This document shows, one piece after another, positions 48,101 to 55,990 of a stretch of DNA of 64,000 nt. Made by a program: the position numbers and the translations under genes. Below the pieces are notes generated by a model that had not been told where the DNA came from, did no database searches, and was given only the letters and a program-made list of their open reading frames with translations. The stretch's first letter is position 1. Every line of letters begins with the position of its first letter. Origin of the DNA: Pararge aegeria (lineage: Eukaryota; Arthropoda; Insecta; Lepidoptera; Nymphalidae); the NCBI RefSeq assembly GCF_905163445.1, contig NC_053200.1, positions 744,001 through 808,000 on the forward strand, in the 5' to 3' direction.

Positions 48101-51100
48101 GATTGTTTGTAGAGAGATGCTACTACGTCTCAGTGCTTTATGGCTATCTCAAAGAAAGAGACAGCCATAAAGCATAGTGCCTTCATTGCAATTGTCTATA
48201 AAATTGTATATATTTAAACGGTTGTAACTTCGAATGTCATTGGCGGATATCTATGTAGTTAATAATTTTTTGCCTTTTTTATTTTAAGAAAAAGGTTGAG
48301 TCACATACCCTATTTTATACCACGCAAGGGACCAAAATATTAATAATATGTATTAATACGTACTAATGTATTTGTTTGCGTATCTGCTGGTACGTGCAGT
48401 TCAAATATTTTGTAACAAGATGTAAATACATAGAAAAATTAGTTGCTCATGCTTACAAGTTCAGTAATTCGAGAACCCATGTCCATTTTATTGTCCTTTT
48501 GAAACTCGACATATCAAACATTCACTGCAGACTTGTCGTAAGAGTAAATTGGTATTCGACAGTTGCGATAACAGTGTAGGACCGTTGATGCAAGTGTTTA
48601 AAACGGCGTATTTTATACAGAACTCAATGAAATCACGAACAAACTTTGGTGTATAGTTTACTCTAGCATGGCCACCCAGAAATGTATCATGAGACATTAA
48701 AATAGATGTTTTTCTAACCTTAAGTAAATTTAAGGTTTGTGCTTAAAGCTGAAAGTTTTGCCTGTTTTAGCAAAAAGTATGGACTGGGCGAGCTTAGACC
48801 TCTCCATTTAGCATTCTTTTTCATTTTACTTGGCGGTAAACCAATGAGGCGAAGATCTGATCTGATCCAGAAGTCCTCATCTCTCTCTAATTTGATTTAA
48901 CTTACAGTCGGGATTATTTAGTAAAATGGACATGGATAATCCGATGAGCTAGAGGTAGTTTGCTTTAGATTAGGTTGCATGTTTAGCTTGTTAAGGCTTG
49001 ATCCCGCACCCATATTGGCACATCAGTGGCATAAGCTTCTTATAATTATTTCGTCTGAAACTAGTATTAGGCAAGAATTTTGTGAAACAAATCAAATTAT
49101 TTAAGGTCTATCCAGGGATATCGGGGTCAGGTTTTTGGGGTCAGGCCGACAATACCGTGAGATCCATCACCGACGTGCCGTTAGTCATCGGGCTACCTTG
49201 CTTATTAAAGCTCGGGGAACCTTGCTTATTTTTGCCTCCAAGCAGCATATTGTTACGATGCTGTGTTCCGGTGTGGTTACAGGCCGATTGGCAGTGACCC
49301 TGTTTTTTGGGACCAAGGCCATGGGTTTGGCCTTTAGAAGCCGAGCAAGCAAAGAAAAAGGCGGGCTGGTGACGCGATAGATCTTGTTATACTCTGTGGA
49401 ATTGGGGGTAAAATCTATACTTACAAGAAGTTGGACGCGGATACAGTCTCTAATTGATCCTGAACACTGACGAGGCACCGAGTCCGATAATTTTGGATAG
49501 AATATTAAAGGCGATTGAGCCGATCATACTAGTAGTTGCTATGGTTTTCAGAAATGCGGAGAATTCGGAAAGTTTAATTTGTATAACTGAGTGACAGGGA
49601 TCTAAGGAAAACTAAAAACTAAATTTAGTGCTGATAAACCAACGTTAAGATGCTACGTCCGGGACGCCTGCATTGCTGCAAATCCTTCACCAATGAACAT
49701 TATAGCAAATGAACCTTAAAGTAATAGCTGCTTCATATAAAAGTCCTTCAGTCATCGAAATATATGAATCCTGTTAATTTATATAATGATATAGTTTTTA
49801 ATGGTTATAATTCGTTAGCAGGGCAAATTAAAAACCTTTCCAAGTTACTTCTATTCAATCACGAACTGTCAGGATGGTATTATTTAAACGGCTCAAATGT
49901 AGTTACTAGGCTTGGTTTGTTTCGCAAAAGTGTCTTAAATTAAGAAATATACAGGGATCGCGATATCTACGTGAATCGGTATCATTCTTTAATAAGTAAA
50001 AATAAATGTTAAAAAATTATAGTTTCGTTAGTAAATAGTAGACAAAAAATATAAAAGTTACTGGAAGAGATACGAATGACGTATTAGATAATGTCCACGT
50101 TTAACTTTGGTCTTTTCATATCCTTCGTACTTCGATAACGAGGTTTTCGTAATTTTCCAATCATTTTGCTATTTCCGCTAATTCCATTACGGAATATTTG
50201 AATTTAAATCCCAAAAACATCAAATTCGATCTTACTCATATTGTGCGAGTCCCAAATCCTCCCTCTAAAATGTCAAGTCGAACTTCTATAGAAAATATCA
50301 CGATATCCGTACACCTAGTAAAGATAGGTACGTGGCTTTGCTACCTTAATTCGCGCATTAATACAATAAGTGGCCTTGTCGCGTAATGACGGAATACCAA
50401 CGTTGAAGGTTGAGAGAAAATATCGCGATCTCTGTAGTAGCCAGTGTAAGGCTAGGCGGCGTGCTCCCCTAGTGGCGGGCGGGTGAGCCACGTACCGGTT
50501 GGGGTTGTAGGTGGCGGGCTGGTGCTGAAGGGCATGCCCGGCGTGACGGCGTGCGTCGCCGCGCTGCTCGCGTCCGTCAGCCGCACCGGTGGGTACCCGA
50601 GGCGCTGCGCGAACAGAGACCGCTTGCGACACGATCGATATCATACGCAGTACTTTCGTCTCACGAACCCCCGCTCTTGTGTTACATAACGCTGATACTG
50701 TTTGAGTGAGCGCGACAGTTCGCCGTACCGTCCGAGGCACGAGTGTCCTCGTTGCTGCATACTACGTCTAATGCACGTTTGCGTAGAACGTAGCAACAAC
50801 TCGTGTCTCGGATGGTATTGAGAACTGACGCATTAGCGTGTCATACATTGGTTACTACAACGCGTCGCTTCTTGAGATAAAAGTATAGTCCAAATCTTGA
50901 CACAATCTTGTTCGGTATCCGTCAATCAGCGGGCCGGTACAGGAGTCAGGTATCAGTTGACTACTGCGCTAAGCTACACTCGTAGCTAACTTCCGCGTCG
51001 ACATAAAGTTTTAATCGGACTATATTTAAAACCAGTGCAATCGTATAGGTACCCGTAGGTATATTTGCACGTTTAGACCAAACGTAAACGATCTCGATAT

Positions 51101-54100
51101 GTCTTTTAATCTGCATATATAATATCTACAAAATAACATACGTACATGTTTCCAAAATTTAGGTTCAATGTTTATTGCAATAAAAAGACACGTCGAGTTT
51201 TTTTTTCGTTTAGTATATCTTAATATATATAAATCTCTTGTATATATATATATATGTGACCAATTGCTTCCACATGGCTTATAAGGATTGCCAATCAAAA
51301 AGTGTGAAACTTGAAATTAAATGTCTTCAGTTAAAAACACAAGCAATATTTCCCATGCAGTTGTACACGTTGTAGTTGTACACTGCAAGGAACCGAAACT
51401 GCTGTCCTACTGATACCAATGCCCACTTACGATTGTCGGGCACAGCAACCGCACTTTTCTGTGATCAGCCGTGTCGCAATCAAAAAGTGTCTTCGTTTGC
51501 GCAACGCCTTATGCCGATACATCCTTATACCTCTGTCGACATTACTCTGTCATCTTTCATTTGTCGAGGATTTCATCCAATTATCAGTTTACTGATTCAA
51601 AATTCGTTCATCTCTTGATTAAATCTGTTTTGCAATAAAAATTGTTATCGTTTTTACTTTCATACGATCTTTTGCATTCATTCTCTACGCAGTTTTCATT
51701 TTCGTAGTTATGAAGTTAGATTATAGATTGTACAGATTATAGATTGTACAGAGCTTTAATTTTAGTGGCCCAATATTTTTCATCCAATTTCGCTCGTCAT
51801 TGTCATTACTTTTCTTTTGCGTTTACTCCTCAGTAGCTGTATTTTAATTTAATATAGCTGTATTTTAATTCAAGCGGAGACTATTACAGTTCTAGACCGT
51901 TGCTACTGCGTCGAAACCTGACATCTTATACATACTGTCAATGCCCGCAACTTCGTCTGCGATTTATTTCTTTATATAATTTCCCTGGCTTAAAATCATG
52001 TACGCCTCGTCATGCTGTCTTGGGCCCTTTCTTGCGAAGATTGTCGTTTTCCATCCCATTAAATCGTTTCCATCGCGAAATTCTCTCATTTTTTAATTTT
52101 GTCATTTATTATAATAATTATTAGTAAAATGGAGGTACGTACGATTATAGTCCTTGTTTTGTGATTTTCTGTTCATCGAGGACGAAATGTCCGGCTAATT
52201 TTGTTTCTTTAGTTTTTGTAGCACAGTGAAGTTCTGTAGTACACCAAACTTAGTTTTAATATAAGCATGTACTTACTGATCGCAGTTGAACTGTTCGTTA
52301 CTAATCCCATAATGATGCTATTTCGGTTGTACATGTTGTTTTTTTTCTACCTTCAATAATGGGAAAGAATTTGTCTAATTTGAACATGCTGTACAGCATA
52401 CAATAGGACCGTTCTATTCGTCCTTTCCCTCGTTTCTTTTGTTCACCTAGCTTTAATGTAGCTAGTATGTAGTTAAATTTGAACAACCATAATAGTACCG
52501 TTATCTATGCATGCGACTAAATGGGTAAATGAAATGGGATGGTTATTTTGTTTTATTAAAATAATATGTATTACCTTTCTCACAATATGTTTTCTTGCTT
52601 CATATGTATCTATGTGACATATCATTATTTATTGTATTTGTAATGAAACAAAGAGTCGTGGCATACCGTGTAAAAATATTAACATTTATGTACACTTTTA
52701 TTACACTCATACATTATAAATATAGATACAAAATAGATATGACGATCGCAGTGTCTCAAGGTTTATCCAAATCTATCAGGGTCAGGGCTTTTTGGGAAGA
52801 TGGCCATCGGAACTGACTAAACTTTTCAAGGACGTTCTTTGATAAATTACCCATAGCTGTATAGAGCGTACTGCAAGGTATTGAATGTTTTACAGCTGCT
52901 CGAGCGTTTTTTGGTCTCGGTGTTATTTGGGGACTTTGGTAAGCTATGCTCACACAGATGAAATCTTAGGTATTTTACTGTAGGAGAAGCGTTAATTTTC
53001 GGGTAGTATTGACAGACTTACAGAGCGTGCATCCGGCAGGGTAAACTCCGGAATATTGAAGGTCTGGTCACATCTGACACAGAAAGTAGTAAGAGTATGA
53101 AAAAATCATACTAGAACTATGTGTAAGCAGTTGTTTTTGTCCCTGACGGAAATCTGACCCTGATATGTCTGGTTAAATCTTATTAATGTAATTTTTTTTT
53201 GTTGTCAATTTAATCTCACATTCTCTCATCAAGATTTTATTTTCTTTTCAAAGCTGTCTTTTAACAAACTTGAAAGTGTTGTGAATGAAGTGTTTTACGT
53301 ATAAGTAATTTAAATATTGGTCTAAAATTAAATGATGAAATGTTTCCCTCCACCTAGTTGAATCGACGTTTAGTTTTGGATATTTTTGTTTTTGCGTGAA
53401 TGTAAGATTTTCATGCAGTAACAAGTAGTCTAGTATGTTCTCTAGAGTGCGAGCCGAATCCGATCGATCGGCAGGTGAATAATAAAGGTATAACCTACAG
53501 ACATTCTAACACATCCTGGTTTTGGCTACGGCTGAGTATCGTCAAAAATTAGGTCCGTCAGTCAATTGATGACGCAATTCTATAAAATAATGTTTCACGT
53601 TTTGCGATGTTATCAGATGTTCTAGAGTTGATCCTCGAATTTAAAAGTACAACAAGATACATAACTTAGATAAGCAAGGAAATAGGAGGGGCTTCGCCGC
53701 ATACTAGAAGTGCAGTTATTATAAATTTTATAAATGAGTGAGTTGAGCATGGCGAGATTATTCATGCGGACAAAGCCTCTATGAGAATCTCCTAGCTGCA
53801 AGACGTAAATTTGGAAGTATTTTCTTTAATTTTAGACCAATACAGTACCGGAATTCTACAAATCCCGCTTACTTACGCCTCTCATGTTTTGGAACGTTTT
53901 TACGATTAGTTTCGAACTTTAATAATTATGAGCTCGATCGATTGATGCAACGGGTAGTAAACTGTTTCAAACTTTTTGCAACGAGAGTATAATTACGGAT
54001 CTCGGATGCGTTCGAAACTAGTCGCGCGTACACCAAACAAAATATACGTGAAGTGAGTGTTATTTGTGAATTATAAATTCCACTCGAGATGGTTTAGCGG

Positions 54101-55866
54101 GAATGTGTTGAACGCGTTGTAGAGGGCGAGGGCTGCGGGGCGCGCGCGTCTGTGGAGCGCATGCTTGCGTTCGGGCGCGAGCTGTATGCGATGAGCCAGA
54201 AGCTGCGCCAAGACCACTACCACAAGTCCATGCTAGAGGTGAGTTTTGCCAGTTTGAGGGATGTAGCAGCGTCACCGAGGGCTGTGGGCGAGCATAAACT
54301 CACAAGGAGCTCGATCACATTGGGGGGAAGGGGAAGTAGTCAACCCCTAGGATGGCTCAGAACTCGATCCAATCGGGGGAGGGGGACACATCAACTTTAT
54401 GAATACCTCAAAGCTCGATCACTTCGGGGGGCTCGTCTTCGATCTATGTGTTTTGGGAGGCATTGGCTATAGGGTCGGAAATGAAAGACTCTAGCGAGTT
54501 AGCAAGTTTGTGTGCCGGCCGGCGAGTATTGTTTATCAAATCAGACATGAGTACGTTGAGTACAAGATTTGCACGCTACGTTTACACAGTCTGTTTCGGG
54601 TATTGGGTATCGAATCAAAGCAAAATGGATCTTAAAATTTTGTTTTAGACTTGCAAATTCTTTAATCATTTATTTCACAAGTATGGCATATATAAGTTTT
54701 GTCTGAATTAATAATATGCACGTTCTAAATTTATTTAATAAAAATTAAAATAACTATAACAATTAAGCTTGATTGTGAATTTGTTATAGTACAGGCTGCA
54801 TACAGATGACGCATTGCAATGATAAAGAAGTCGTAACATTGACAGCGTGTAAAGGGTGGCGGGGCGGGCTAGAAATGGCCCGCCAAGCTGCATTGTCTGA
54901 ATATCGGTTTTTGCAGGACGCGTTCAGTCTCCTAGCCTACAGCAACCCGTGGGACAGTCCCGTGGGCTGGCAGCTGGAGCCCGTGCGCCGGGAGGCGGTG
55001 TGCGAGGCGCTCAACTCCGCCATACTCGGTGAGTTCACTGACTTTCACACTAGCAGGTCTTTCTTCACCGTATTCTTATCTACAGATTCCAGCAGGGCCA
55101 GCACAGGCAGGATACAACGATTATATCCCCCGATAATATCCCCTGACAAGGTATATAATTAACGTGCACGGGAACAGGAAATAGGAGAAGTCTACCCCCG
55201 TTTATTATTACACATTTATTATTTGGATATTATTTCCACTCGTGCGCCAATGCTCGGAGAGTTGAGAAAGTTTATTCTGTAGGAGAAGATATTTTTTTAT
55301 AAGGATAAAAATATGCCTTTTCCTTGGCTTTCTCCTGGGAGAAAATTGTCTCCTGCCCATGCTAGCCATGCTGAGCGCACACTAGGCTATACCCTCTCGA
55401 TTAATAAAGCTTTTCGTGACAGAGTTCGTCCGGGTACGCACAAAGCAGCATTGCTGAGTTGACGGTGACATAAACGTACGCACATGCACAACAACAAAAC
55501 ACATATAAAATACACTAAATGTAGTGGAACATTTGTTTAATTAGTGTACTATTTATAAATCGGAGGTGGCCAGTGGTACATGCAGCACAGTTTTTACTAT
55601 TCCACCCTTTATAATATTTTAAGTGCCATTGTAACTGTTCCAAATAAAGATTTATTATTTATTATTATTATTAAAACAACAAAAAGTATATAATGTATAT
55701 ACAACATGACAAAAGCTTAACGCGGTGCGCAGAGTGGCAGGACATGCAGTGGGTGTCGCCGGTGGAGGCGTGCGTGTCGCACTCGCGCGAGCTGTTGCGG
55801 CGCATGGCGCGCGCGTCGCTGGGCGCGTGCGCGTTCGCCGACCTGCCCGCGCTGCTGCGCCGCTGA
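38940..55866 (+). CDS. RanBP9: Ran-binding protein 9/10 (RanBPM) homologue, 5'-incomplete, 11 exons
   Basis: Joined exons: 38940-39104, 40030-40220, 40471-40655, 41387-41499, 42641-42792, 44355-44481, 45725-45841, 50511-50588 (uncertain), 54123-54238, 54917-55028, 55733-55866. Seen: all introns are GT-AG, phases agree at each junction, and there are no internal stops. The product reads as SPRY, LisH, CTLH, a variable linker, then CRA. Motifs include GHGK, RATHPIPAACG, GRDGYMGIGLS, YLVHHGY, SIKNRQR, DAFSLLAYS and ALNSAIL. Known for the family: RanBP9/10 is a cytoplasmic and nuclear scaffold of the CTLH (GID-like) E3 ubiquitin ligase, where LisH-CTLH-CRA drives oligomerisation and SPRY binds partners. 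Missing: the N-terminus and the first SPRY strands, whose exon should precede 38940. Lepidoptera have been annotated with either the RanBP9 or RanBP10 name, and I cannot separate the two here. Confidence 0.95.
39138..39455 (+). mobile_element. SINE family B, forward, with tRNA-like head
   Basis: Head gataatagcttagtgggtaa, a diverged box B (cttcgagccacga), then accggtgaaggaaaacatcg, gagttctccataatgttctc and ttcggccttaacccttctca, ending gtgggccgttaatcag. It lies 34 bases after the donor of RanBP9 exon 1. A Helitron-like antisense piece follows at 39555-39740. Confidence 0.8.
40030..40220 (+). CDS. RanBP9: RanBP9 exon 2 in window (SPRY, middle)
   Basis: The acceptor is a T-run followed by cag ending at 40029. 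The donor is gtgtgt at 40221. The exon completes the Gly codon and reads WDKHSYGYHGDDGHSFCSS, then a GTGQPYGPTF turn, TTGDVIGCG, and NTCFYTKNGHHLGIAF. These are the most conserved SPRY strands of RanBP9/10. It ends in phase 0 after LP. It is 191 bases long. Confidence 0.96.
40471..40655 (+). CDS. RanBP9: RanBP9 exon 3 in window (SPRY end, linker to LisH)
   Basis: The acceptor is ctgtcggcag ending at 40470, and the donor is gtgagg at 40656. It reads PNLYPTVGLQTPGEVVDANF, then PFVFDIEDMLRELRARTRLA, and ends in phase 2 within an Arg codon. This closes the SPRY fold and supplies the helix before LisH. The upstream intron is only 250 bases and contains a remnant LINE-like tail near 40303-40350. 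Confidence 0.96.
40656..41386 (+). other. RanBP9 intron between exons 3 and 4
   Basis: It holds a Helitron-like end at 40856-40880 (tactagctgttgcccgcg) and AT-rich sequence. A 106-codon minus frame at 40942-41262 has no recognised motif. Confidence 0.5.
41387..41499 (+). CDS. RanBP9: RanBP9 exon 4 in window (LisH and start of CTLH)
   Basis: The acceptor is gcggcttccag ending at 41386, and the donor is gtgagt at 41500. It reads MVSTYLVHHGYCSTAQAF followed by an acidic ASIKNRQ segment. The YLVHHGY core is the LisH dimerisation motif. SIKNRQ begins the CTLH domain. It ends after the first base of an Arg codon (phase 1). Confidence 0.95.
41500..42640 (+). other. RanBP9 intron between exons 4 and 5
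   Basis: AT-rich. Its last 170 bases (42470-42610) are an antisense LINE 3' tail (gcaaaggcggccttatcgct, aaagcgatctcggccagag). The remainder is unassigned; there is a (gttt)n patch near 42378-42392. Confidence 0.55.
42641..42792 (+). CDS. RanBP9: RanBP9 exon 5 in window (CTLH)
   Basis: The acceptor is tgcggtgcag ending at 42640. It reads ISKLVLSGRIGEAIEATRRL, then YPALLERDHELLFLLKCRQF and VEMVNGSDSQ, which is a complete CTLH helical region. I chose the donor gtctcg at 42793 because it gives phase 0, matching exon 6. A later donor-like gtaaag at 42834 would leave phase 2 and does not match. The acceptor sits about 30 bases from an antisense LINE tail (42470-42610). The intron just past the donor runs into a SINE copy. 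Confidence 0.93.
42838..43440 (+). mobile_element. SINE family A split by an RTE insertion
   Basis: A worn family A head at 42838-42882 (ggtccaaggccgtgggttc) is separated from its body at 43252-43440 (cttttcagtgtca, aacacaagctacgcttactt) by the RTE fragment at 42883-43249. The whole lies in the RanBP9 intron between exons 5 and 6. Confidence 0.85.
42883..43249 (-). mobile_element. RTE-type LINE 3' end, antisense
   Basis: The plus strand starts with a tcatcatcgtcatcatcatc tail, then ccaattgacgttcactgctg, gaccgcacc-like block, ggtcgccattccagcacctt, cattgccacttcagcttcgc and tgactctgagccttcttatg. Decoded on the minus strand it gives the RTE C-terminal pattern around WNGDP, TGKRS-like and VGRP-like residues, with frameshifts. 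Confidence 0.8.
43665..44195 (-). repeat. Repeat E pieces and unassigned GC-rich sequence
   Basis: 43665-43800 (aagcagatggcgcacctgtt, gcaacacttcgccgggcat) and 44140-44195 (tccccggactagctctgtca) are antisense repeat E. The 340 bases between are GC-rich and unassigned. Confidence 0.55.
44203..44292 (+). mobile_element. SINE family B fragment abutting RanBP9 exon 6
   Basis: caacggtgaaggaaaacatc, gtgaggaaacctactcgcct and gcgtgtgaagtgtagcactc, ending about 60 bases before the exon 6 acceptor. Confidence 0.75.
44355..44481 (+). CDS. RanBP9: RanBP9 exon 6 in window (variable linker)
   Basis: The acceptor is gtgtcgcag ending at 44354, and the donor is gtgagc at 44482. In phase 0 it reads ALCEAGAEGAEAESNGVATS and goes on to a Gly-, Pro- and Asn-containing stretch ending HTN plus one base. 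SNGV matches a short motif in the vertebrate RanBP9 linker. The sequence before the acceptor is G-rich rather than pyrimidine-rich, so the exact start is less sure than the reading frame; an upstream cag near 44330 is an alternative. Confidence 0.8.
44566..44766 (+). repeat. Dispersed repeat, second copy of 16199-16470
   Basis: Shares gtgtacac.act, gcatcaaaaccact, ccatttagca.ttgacagtaa and agctaacaacatt with the earlier copy. The class is unknown. Confidence 0.6.
44783..45140. mobile_element. Two SINE family C copies in inverted orientation
   Basis: 44783-45000 is antisense (agcccttgactgctatctca, accagaccagagacaattta). 45068-45140 is the same unit forward (ttctgaattttctccggtct, ggctagttattaacgc). 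Both sit in the RanBP9 intron between exons 6 and 7. Confidence 0.7.
45316..45505 (-). mobile_element. Repeat F copy in RanBP9 intron
   Basis: Contains tgtaaagtcaacgtctccgg, gatgctccggtgtcggagcg and tgcacttcgccgagtatagt, in the same orientation as 29428-29660. Confidence 0.7.
45725..45841 (+). CDS. RanBP9: RanBP9 exon 7 in window (acidic then Pro/Ala-rich linker)
   Basis: The acceptor is gcgttacag ending at 45724, and the donor is gtacgt at 45842. It enters and leaves in phase 1. It encodes VADTEDDERLNCDVDMPP followed by a run of Pro, Ala, Ser and Thr ending NGTHE. DVDM followed by low complexity corresponds to the disordered region between CTLH and CRA in other RanBP9 proteins. The Pro/Ala run is built from near-uniform gcc and ccc codons and is probably fast evolving. 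Confidence 0.85.
47952..48059. repeat. 54-base perfect tandem duplication
   Basis: 47952-48005 and 48006-48059 are identical (starting taatatttactttcattctc). Each unit is bounded by ctttcatt and aatgaaag, which are complementary. Confidence 0.95.
48134..48174. repeat. 17-base-stem hairpin
   Basis: tgctttatggct at 48134-48145 pairs with agccataaagca at 48163-48174. A mismatch and four more pairs close on the loop aaagaaa. Confidence 0.85.
50511..50588 (+). CDS. RanBP9: Possible RanBP9 exon 8 (symmetric 78-base cassette)
   Basis: The acceptor is ggggttgtag ending at 50510, and the donor is gtgggt at 50589. The length is a multiple of three and it is phase 1 at both ends, so the flanking exons also join in frame without it. 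It would add 26 residues rich in Gly, Val, Ala and Leu (GGGLVLKGMPGVTACV and on). For: GC-rich coding-like composition in an AT-rich intron, correct phase, and both splice signals present. Against: a weak pyrimidine tract and no family motif that I recognise. Confidence 0.5.
50589..54122 (+). other. RanBP9 intron between exons 8 and 9
   Basis: No gene recognised. A short at-run lies near 51240-51256, and a Helitron-like gcccgcaacttcgtctgcga piece lies at 51943-51962. The remaining sequence is AT-rich and unassigned. Confidence 0.5.
54123..54238 (+). CDS. RanBP9: RanBP9 exon 9 in window (start of CRA)
   Basis: The acceptor is gcgttgtag ending at 54122, and the donor is gtgagt at 54239. It enters in phase 1 and ends in phase 0. 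It reads GEGCGARASVERMLAFGREL, then YAMSQKLRQDHYHKSMLE. VERMLAFGREL.AMS is the conserved first CRA helix of RanBP9/10. The next residues, DAF, follow directly on the next exon. Confidence 0.94.
54308..54440 (+). repeat. Degenerate minisatellite in RanBP9 intron
   Basis: Three units starting agctcgatcac (54308), aactcgatcc (54361) and agctcgatcac (54412), each followed by a run of G. The spacing is about 51-53 bases. Confidence 0.65.
54917..55028 (+). CDS. RanBP9: RanBP9 exon 10 in window (CRA core)
   Basis: The acceptor is ggtttttgcag ending at 54916, and the donor is gtgagt at 55029. It reads DAFSLLAYSNPWDSPVGWQL, then EPVRREAVCEALNSAIL plus one base. This is the best conserved block of the C-terminal half and an easy diagnostic for RanBP9/10 proteins. 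Confidence 0.96.
55160..55465 (-). repeat. Dispersed repeats in last RanBP9 intron
   Basis: 55160-55385 is the inverted partner of 3134-3345. 55405-55465 is a forward repeat E start (gacagagttcgtccggg). 55620-55675 is a LINE-like aataaagatttattatttat tail. Confidence 0.6.
55733..55866 (+). CDS. RanBP9: RanBP9 terminal exon (CRA end and stop)
   Basis: The acceptor is ggtgcgcag ending at 55732. It completes a Glu codon and reads WQDMQWVSPVEACVSHSREL, then LLRRMARASLGACAFADLPA, ending LLRR and tga at 55864-55866. ASLGACAFA matches the penultimate motif of vertebrate RanBP9, where a few residues precede the stop. The pyrimidine tract is poor and a TTA-rich tail of a LINE-like element lies about 60 bases upstream. 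Codons are almost all G or C at third positions, in contrast to the intron. Confidence 0.92.
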
Positions 55867-55990
55867 CCCCGCGCGCCCGAGCCGCGCCCGCGCCGCCGCG
55901 CGCCGCGCCTGCCCGCGCACCCCGCCCCCGCGCCCGACCCCGCCCCCGCGCCCGCCCCCGCGCCCTCGTCGCCGCCCCGCGCGCGCCGCA
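55867..55990 (+). other. Extremely C-rich start of the RanBP9 3' UTR
   Basis: About 120 bases directly after the stop are nearly all C and G, with repeated cccgcgcccg and ccccgccccc runs on the plus strand. Several long reading frames cross it on both strands only because it lacks A and T. I read it as untranslated. The complementary strand has many GGG and GGGG runs. Confidence 0.7.

Larger units (their letters stand above)
45842..50510 (+). other. RanBP9 intron between exons 7 and 8, AT-rich
   Basis: 4.7 kb without a recognised gene. It includes a 54-base perfect tandem duplication (47952-48059), a hairpin (48134-48174), and a worn repeat patch at 49130-49380 whose ggccgattggcagtgaccct resembles a SINE family A head. 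The rest is low-complexity A/T. Confidence 0.55.

Noticed and set aside
50315..50740. 141-codon minus-strand frame
   Set aside because: It overlaps the GC-rich candidate exon on the opposite strand, has no motif, and shows no splice or start context.
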